From Icerya purchasi (Eukaryota > Arthropoda > Insecta > Hemiptera > Monophlebidae), in NCBI GenBank assembly GCA_039619475.1, contig CM077115.1, positions 443,146,792-443,210,791 of the forward strand: a stretch of 64,000 nt of DNA, written 5' to 3'. Numbering within the stretch: position 1 is the first letter of the stretch; every line of letters starts with the position of its first letter. The position numbers and the translations under genes were made by a program. The notes under the pieces are model-generated. The model ran no database searches. It had not been told where the DNA came from and was given only the letters and a program-made list of their open reading frames with translations. Shown in pieces: positions 57,350-64,000 of this stretch.

Positions 57350-59647
57350 TATATACATGTATACATATGTATGTATGTATATTTATGTATATGTATATAC
57401 ATGTAGCCAGTATGGCGGAGAGCAACTGTTCTCATTGGCTAAAATAGAATGTGAAAATTTAACAAATAAACAAATTAGCTGTTTTAAATAGACATGCAAA
57501 ATCGTTGTGTCTAGTGATAATTCCGTTAACATTTTTTTTCGAAAGCTAGTAATTTCACAGATTTCGTTCACTGAGAATATACACATACAATGCTACCGCG
57601 GATTATTTGAACAATTTCACGCAAAATGCTAAATGTACGTTGCCAAAAAGCAAAAATATTTTTATAAAATATTACGCGAAAAAAAAAAAATATATATATA
57701 TATATACATATAATTATTAGTTGATTTTATTAACTACTGATAAAACAGTTAATATCTCAGGTATAGAATAACTTTATCTAGGTGCTCGATTTTTTCGTTG
57801 CGAGTTGTTATCATTGAAAGGAGAATTTTTAGGCTCTGTGATATTTCGTGTCAGCGTACCACCACCCATGTGCCTTTAGGCGAAACAGAGCCATTATGCA
57901 TACGCTGATCATAACGCTTTACGAAAAAATTATACCTTCCGAGACTCGCCCACATAGCCGGAGTATTGCCCGTGTTATTACACTAAACTTCCTTAAAACT
58001 TATTAAATTACCATTTACCAATTCGTTTACTTTTATTAATTATCATCATCATCGTTGCCGAATATTATTTCGATAATACCGAATAGCTTACATAACAGAG
58101 GCGGGTGGGGGGGGGGGACCCGTATCAGTAAATAGAAGGTGCTTTTAATGCTTTGTTTCGTGAGAAGCCGAATTTATCCGAGTGTAAATCCCTTTTCAAG
58201 GCTGGACAAATGACGAATTTTCACATTTAATTTAACGCGCGATTCCTGCGAAAACTGTTTTCTGCACTTTTCACGCTCTGACGACATTTTTGAACGAGCC
58301 TCCGACCTCTTTGATATTCCCAAAACTTTGAAATGATCGTATTCAAAAATAAGTTTCAACATTTTTATCGTACACGATGTTGCGTGAAAAATGTAGGCAG
58401 GTTGATATTGAATTAAGCCCAATCGAATTCACATTCACGTTGAAACCAACTGTGTGTGCCATTTTAGATGCGGGTAACGTGCGGTATTTAGAACGAACTC
58501 ACTATTGTATCTAGAATGAGATTCGAAACATCCGCAGCTAATCTCAGACCATTTCAAATATTTTGATTTGACTTGAAATGTTTAATTTGAAGAATTATTT
58601 TTAACGAGCTCAGACCATCATTGAAAAACTACTCTATGATAGCGAGAATAATGTATAGAGGCGAAGTTAGTGATGTTTAAGTTCAATTTATGGATAATTT
58701 ATTGTGCTAATCATATCACTTGTAGAGTATTCTTTTCCAGTTTTAACGTGAAATAAATGTAAAAATGATCGCTGCCATTTAATTCTCTACTAACTTTCCA
58801 ATTTAACATATGGAATCAAACACGTCATTAGTTACTAAATTCAAGTCGATGATTGTGCTGCTTACTTGTTTCTTCCTTTTATCCTTTTTAATGTTTAACA
58901 ATCGTAAGCCGAAAGAGATTGTATTTTAACTTTAAAAAGTTTTTGCCTGTTGAATTATTTAATTTATCCCGTGGAATATTACGAGAATTTAAGCCTCCTA
59001 AAAGTATTAATTGATTAATGTTATTAGTATGTAAATACATATTTAAAAATTGAAAATACTTTGTTTGGTCGAATGTAGGTTAAGATAAACGTGTTATGTC
59101 ACATATATTTTAATGACTACAATGTTTATTATATAACGCATGCATATAATAAACGATCTGTACCGCGCATAATCCAGTTTGATAAGTTATCATTAGTTTA
59201 TAATGTATTAATGTGTTTTATAATTAGGAGGTTCGTAGGACGCATTACATTTATCGAAAATAAAAGCTACATCACTATATTTTTGCCTACTATAGTAGAA
59301 AGTAGAGTATATATCCCCTACTGCTTTGCCGTGATTTTCATTATACTGTATTACTTTTATCATACTAGAAACGTGTGTCGTATTTATTAAGATATAATGT
59401 AGTTTAGATATGGGCGATGTCATCTTCGCTCGTTTTAAATTGTTTAGTTAATTTCTAAGTTTTTCTTAAACTTAGTTTGTGTCGCGTCTAATAATTGTTC
59501 TATCGGTTAATCCCAAAACCTAGGAAGTAAATATTTTTGCGAGGATTACGAATATATATATATGGAACCGTAACAACAAACGTTCACATATTTAACCTTA
59601 CAGCGAGAAAGCCACGACGTCCCAACTTTTAACAGTGCCGTCATTTC
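57350..59647. other. No recognised feature
   Basis: A+T-rich with short TA and TATG microsatellites (57345-57400, 57690-57706) and a G-run at 58107. Open stretches at 58174-58422 and 59091-59390 have no recognised similarity and no splice support. Confidence 0.5.
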
Positions 59648-59650
59648 GTA

Positions 59651-61959
59651 TAGTCCGGTCAAAGTAGACATTTCAATTTACATTAATTCGTATAGAGCTG
59701 AAAATTGGTACGGGTCTTAGGCAAACTATTATAAATGAAATATCAAAAGTCTCCACCGATTCCATGTGTCTGCGCAAAGAATTAGTCAAGGTCAAATGTC
59801 AAAAATATCAGTTTTTTTTTCCCCCTCATTTTTCTGGTAAACGGTTAATTGTTATCATAAAAATGGATCCGATAAAAATTATAGATTATGCGCAATTATC
59901 TGCAAAATTTGTTCTTCTACTTTTTTCCCCTTTAAATCATCATTTCTGATATATCGCGATTCCCAAAATTTGAAAAAGTCGTATTCTACATAATATGCAC
60001 ACATTTACGCACCACTTGCGAGAGATATAGTGTACTTGGCGCATTTTCTTCTTGACGTGGTTTCCCTGATAGGTAAATTCCACGATCTATCGCGATTCAG
60101 TTTTATCAAAAATAGTTATTCTATTAATTAAAAAATGATACTCTATATTGTAAACGATTAAAGTGGCCCCTCTGTGAGTTATTGTTGATTCGGAGAAAAT
60201 GATAAATACGTTCAATATACATATAACACGTAGACATTTTGGTCATAGAGAGTAGTAAATATACTATTTTATTTGATATGATCCTACTGATTATAGAAAA
60301 AATATTAAAGCTGCAGAATAACGCCGTCAAACTACAAAAACATCTTCACATCTCCTGGATGTCGTTTTTGATCAATTCATGACACAGTTCTAACAAACCA
60401 ACAACGATTTCTTACGAATACTCATAAGTCTTCATTTCTATGTTACGTGAATAATTTACAACTGCGAACATTTTAGTGTGAAACAAGCTGATAATGACGC
60501 TGATGTCCTTAGAATTGAAACAGCAATAGAACAAGGTTATATACAACAAATATGTACAACTATCGTTGTTGGAAAAGATGTTGATTTATCAATACTACTG
60601 ACTGCATGATATCTTATTGATAAGATTATTTACTTTTTGGAACCTGAGAAGGGTCAACAACGAACAAATATATATATATATATATTCATCAAAAAGTTTA
60701 CCCGCCTATCCGAATTGTTATATCTTATTTTTACATGCAATAATTGGTCGCGATATTTCGGCAATGTTCCAGAGGGATAAAACAGCAGCATTAAAATTAT
60801 TCGAAAAACTGGATTTTATTGATTGCGCAAACGTTTTTGAAAATATTGACTCTTCTCCGCGAAACATCATCACAAACGGAATTTGGTTTCTTCTTGCTAT
60901 ATATGGAGAATTAATTGTGTATAGAGACTAGTGTAGATATTTAAGTTTTGTAAAAAAATACACGGAACAGTACAAGAGCACAACTATATCTTGTCTTCCT
61001 GCGACATCTGCATCTGCTTATCAACACTTATCATCATCGAGTATACTGTCAAGTTTAAGTGTGGCTAGGCAATCAACTGGATCCAGAAGACTGAGGTTGG
61101 AATCTAATAGATAATACTTTGGAGCCAATTCAAACTCTATTCCCACCTGCTCCGGAAAAACTTCTAAACACCATCATTTGTAATTACAAAAAGAGGGTTG
61201 TAGTGCAAATTGTGGCTGCAAAAAAAATCGCATTATTTTTTTCACCGGTATGTATCAATTGTCGAGGCCAGTCTTGCGCAAAAAAGTGTTGAATCAAATG
61301 GAACAGATCAGGAATTTACAATCGATGCGGAGACAACCGAATCATCTTTACTAGAACAATTTACAGGTATCCAGCAAGAAGAAGAAAATGAAGACATTAC
61401 TGTTGAAGTTTCATTTGACCATTCTCAGTCAGATTAAATTTTTTTCCATCAAATCAACAATAACTCACAGGCCACTTTAATCGTTTAGAATAGTATCGAT
61501 TTTTTTTTTTTTTTTTCAATTAATGGAATAACTATTTTATAAAACTGAATCGCGATAGATCGTGGAATTTACCTATCGGGGAAACCAGGTCAAAAAGAAA
61601 ATGCGCCAAATACACTACCTCGCAGGATGTAGAATATGATTTTTTCAAATTTGAGAATCGCGATATATCAGAAATGATGATTTATAGGGAAAAAAGTAGA
61701 AGAACAAATTTTGCAGATAATTGCGCATAATCTATAATTTTTATCGGATCCATTTTTATGATAACAATTAACCGTTTACCAGAAAAATGAGGGGGGGAAA
61801 AAAACTGATATTTTTGACACTTGACCTTGAATAATTCTTTAAGCAGACATGGAATCGGTATTTATAAATTAGTTTGCCTAAGACCTGTACCAATTTTCAC
61901 AGCTCTATGCGAATTAATGTAAACTCACTACTATTTTTTCGTCTATTTTCACCGGACTA
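59651..61959 (+). mobile_element. Long-TIR DNA transposon with CXC/PIN-type coding remnant
   Basis: 2309 bp. The ends TAGTCCGG...CCGGACTA are flanked by the 3-bp repeat GTA (59648-59650 and 61960-61962). The inverted arms are about 540 bp (59651-60190) and 507 bp (61453-61959) and stay alignable throughout, for example GATCCATTTTTATGATAACA and its complement. Between them lie the remains of one gene. A 3-bp target duplication and an XPG/PIN-like nuclease would fit Academ-type elements, but the long arms and CXC domain leave this open. Confidence 0.8.
60505..61437 (+). pseudogene. PIN/XPG-like plus CXC (tesmin/TSO1-like) protein pseudogene
   Basis: Plus-strand gene remnant between the long inverted arms. 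IETAIEQGYIQQICTTIVVG followed by KDVDLSILLTA (about 60515-60605) matches the (V)VGEDxDLLVLLLA segment of PIN/XPG-like nucleases. YILFLHAIIGRDISAMFQRD (60725-60780) matches the LHAFxGCDTTSAxF block, where a Cys-Asp (GCD) is usual but here GRD. Further on, TISCLPATSASAYQHL and, in another frame, LQKEGCSANCGCKKNRIIFF represent the start of a CXC (cysteine-rich) domain; most of its cysteines are lost. A TA microsatellite and several frameshifts and stops break the gene. Confidence 0.65.
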
Positions 61960-62553
61960 GTATATAACAAATTTTGATGTAAACCCCGAGATATATATAT
62001 AACAAACGATTGTTTGTTTTTCAAAAAGGGGTAAAAAATAAGCAGAAATGCAGAAATTAATTAAAAGAAAAAAAAAAAATCGGCAAAAATGAATTTAAAC
62101 TGAAATGCGGAAATATAAAATTAAATGATTTCTTCTTTTGTGAATTTAATTAATCGGTAAAATGTGAGATTACCCGGCTGTTGCATAACTAAATCTCGTT
62201 CGGTATAGTTTCAAATAAAAAAAAAAAAAAAAAGGAGGAAAAAAAAGCGGGAAAAAATCAAGAAAAACCAGAAAAAAACGCAACGGCAAATGAGAAAAAA
62301 AACCAGTACAGAAGTTTACATACTAACGTCTATTTACTAGAGTCCTTCAGTGGCGGTGCAACAATCAAATCATTTCAAATTTATTATGAACGAGTTCAAA
62401 AAATATGAACTAATGAACTAGAAATTACATTTTTTTAAAAAAATAAATTAACGTTAGAATTCTGTTATTTACATTTTATAAAAAAAAAAAAAAAATAAGT
62501 GCAAAATATTTTAATGGTAATATATGAACCATGTGTAATATAATAATATAAAA

Positions 62554-62964
62554 TTAAGGCAATGTTAAAATCATAAATTTATTACTTTTTTTTCGAATGT
62601 TCTTTTTTTTTTGTTTTTTGAAACATCTGTTAAATTTTTTTACATTTGATGACGATGTGGCTGTTCTTACACATAAAATCGTTGGTGTCACTGATTTCAA
62701 AAGTAATTTTATAGCTTCCGCTTCTTCTATTAATGATACAAAATATTTATCCTGAAATTGGTTGAATAATTTTTTCTCATACTCTATTAAACAGATGTCA
62801 TTATTTAAATTATTTTCAACGGAATCAGTTATTGCATCTCGTTGAAATTCTGCAATAGCTGACACATTATTAGTTACATCGATTTCTAAGAAGTTGTCAT
62901 TTTCAGTTTCTATTTTATTCATTTTTTTTTTCAATATCAATACAAAGTGCATGTGTTCGCACAT
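62554..62964 (-). CDS. Unrecognised open reading frame (136 codons)
   Basis: I do not recognise this minus-strand product. The likely start is the internal Met of KKKMNKIETENDNFLEIDVT (62920). The first 90 residues are acidic with balanced composition (AEFQRDAITDSVENNLNNDI, LIEEAEAIKLLLKSV). The end is basic (FKKQKKKNIRKKSNKF), encoded by a poly(T)-rich stretch on the plus strand. No signal peptide, membrane segment or known motif was seen. It could be the end of a mobile-element protein or a small orphan gene. Confidence 0.25.
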   Translation of the reverse strand: MCEHMHFVLILKKKMNKIETENDNFLEIDVTNNVSAIAEFQRDAITDSVENNLNNDICLIEYEKKLFNQFQDKYFVSLIEEAEAIKLLLKSVTPTILCVRTATSSSNVKKFNRCFKKQKKKNIRKKSNKFMILTLP

Positions 62965-64000
62965 GTTGTTTTTTATTGCGTTTTCAGTGTATTACAATAC
63001 ATGTATGCACGTATACCACACTCTTCGCATAATAAATTGCATTTATTTATATGTCTTTATAATTTGAATCTCCTTTTATGTATCATGACGCAGCTGTTGT
63101 ACAGAATATATGTGTTTCTTTTGAGATTGTCTGATTGCTGAAATGATTCCACTAATTATTTTGGTGGACTGCGGTGATGTTCATATCTGAATTTTTCATA
63201 AATATATTATGTGCTTTCCTTAAAAAAAATCTTCATTTTGGGTTTATTGTAACATATAATAAAATAAAATATAGTAATTTATAACAACTATCAAAATATA
63301 ACAAACAAATTTAAGAATAAAATGAAGGCTTAGAAACGTTTCCGGGTAGTATAACTCACCATCAGCTAAGAACACAACTCACTATGTGCGATCAGAAACA
63401 AATTCTAAATCACATTGAGGTCGAATAGGAAATTAAACGGTTTATATAGTGTAAATCAACAATTTAGCATCATGATACATTTTATTTCTGAGCTATTTCA
63501 ATTTAGATTGTAAAAAAGTTCCGATTAAAATTAATCCCGAATATAATTCTTTAACTTTCTTACCTCGTTCGTCCGCGGACGTACATATTATAGCTCTTCA
63601 ATGGGGGGGGGGGGTCTGAATCAAAATGCCGTCTCGAAGTGAAAATTGTCGAAAAAAGTTTATTGCGCACGTTTTATGGTATCCCTATACAGTAGGTAAC
63701 CCACATGAATGCGCTAGAACTAAGTTGAGAATATGAGCCTCACAGTGCACGCGAATTGCGCTCTCGAATATTTCCCTAAGATTATTGTACTCATGCTTCG
63801 TAAACGATCGCTCAGTACTGCAGCGTCATCAAAGCCTCATCTAATAAATTTATCTATATCCAAGTTATAGGATAAGATAGTGCATTATAATTGCTGTCGC
63901 CAATATTTAAACTGAAACATCTTACCTACGTAGATAAATTCAAGATAATCCTCGCGCATAACTTATTTTTCAAATGAGCAGTCTACGTATCATACACACA
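62965..64000. other. No recognised feature
   Basis: A+T-rich, with a G-run at 63604-63615. No exon of the SLC26-type gene could be identified here. Confidence 0.5.

Noticed and set aside
59091..59390. 99-codon ORF with hydrophobic stretches
   Set aside because: Composition is as expected for T-rich DNA; no motif, no splice context and no match to the missing SLC26 exons.

Overview
The window looks like repeat-rich nuclear DNA from an insect, or at least an arthropod. It is strongly A+T-rich, has no dense operon-like coding, and is full of TA and poly(A/T) tracts. It carries eukaryotic transposable elements typical of insects: mariner, hAT, Helitron, RTE-, R1- and jockey-type LINEs, and tRNA-derived SINEs. 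I cannot name the species.

Only one ordinary host gene is supported: an SLC26-type (sulfate permease family) anion transporter on the + strand. Three coding exons are visible at 4225-4364, 29169-29333 and 46760-46870. All the junctions are phase 1 and fit each other. The third exon is followed by more than 17 kb without another recognisable exon, so the window covers the 5' part of a gene with giant introns (about 24.8 kb, 17.4 kb and more than 17 kb). The first exon is less certain than the other two.

The rest is layered mobile-element debris. 1-1860: degraded LINE. 1962-3128: terminal-inverted-repeat (TIR) element with a sister copy at 47355-49872 (exact 8-bp target duplication). 5.1-9.3 kb: a shared inverted repeat, a 131-bp hairpin, two tandem copies of a family bounded by TA repeats, an RNase H LINE tail and a DDE transposase pseudogene. 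9708-11205: complete hAT derivative. 11.8-14.3 kb: R1-like LINE pieces with a SINE inserted. 15.7-19.4 kb: three pieces of the RNase H LINE and a foldback element. 19.9-22.3 kb: a SINE split by a TIR element that holds an RTE LINE. 22615-23715: Helitron. 25.2-26.1 kb: second foldback element. 27.9-28.9 kb: best RNase H LINE copy.

Intron 2 holds three mariner elements on the same strand (30962-32246, 33935-35203, 45575-46503), a rearranged Tc1/mariner-superfamily pseudogene, a hAT pseudogene, more RNase H LINE tails and a SINE. The final 17 kb holds a jockey-like LINE end, a Pif1-like helicase pseudogene disrupted by a 17-bp minisatellite, an inverted cluster of the TA-bounded family, and a 2.3-kb long-TIR element with remnants of a PIN/XPG-like plus CXC-domain protein.

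Almost every mobile-element reading frame is broken. An exception is the internally deleted mariner at 45575-46503, which keeps a continuous 233-codon frame but has lost catalytic residues. I found no rRNA, functional tRNA, CRISPR array or viral gene.
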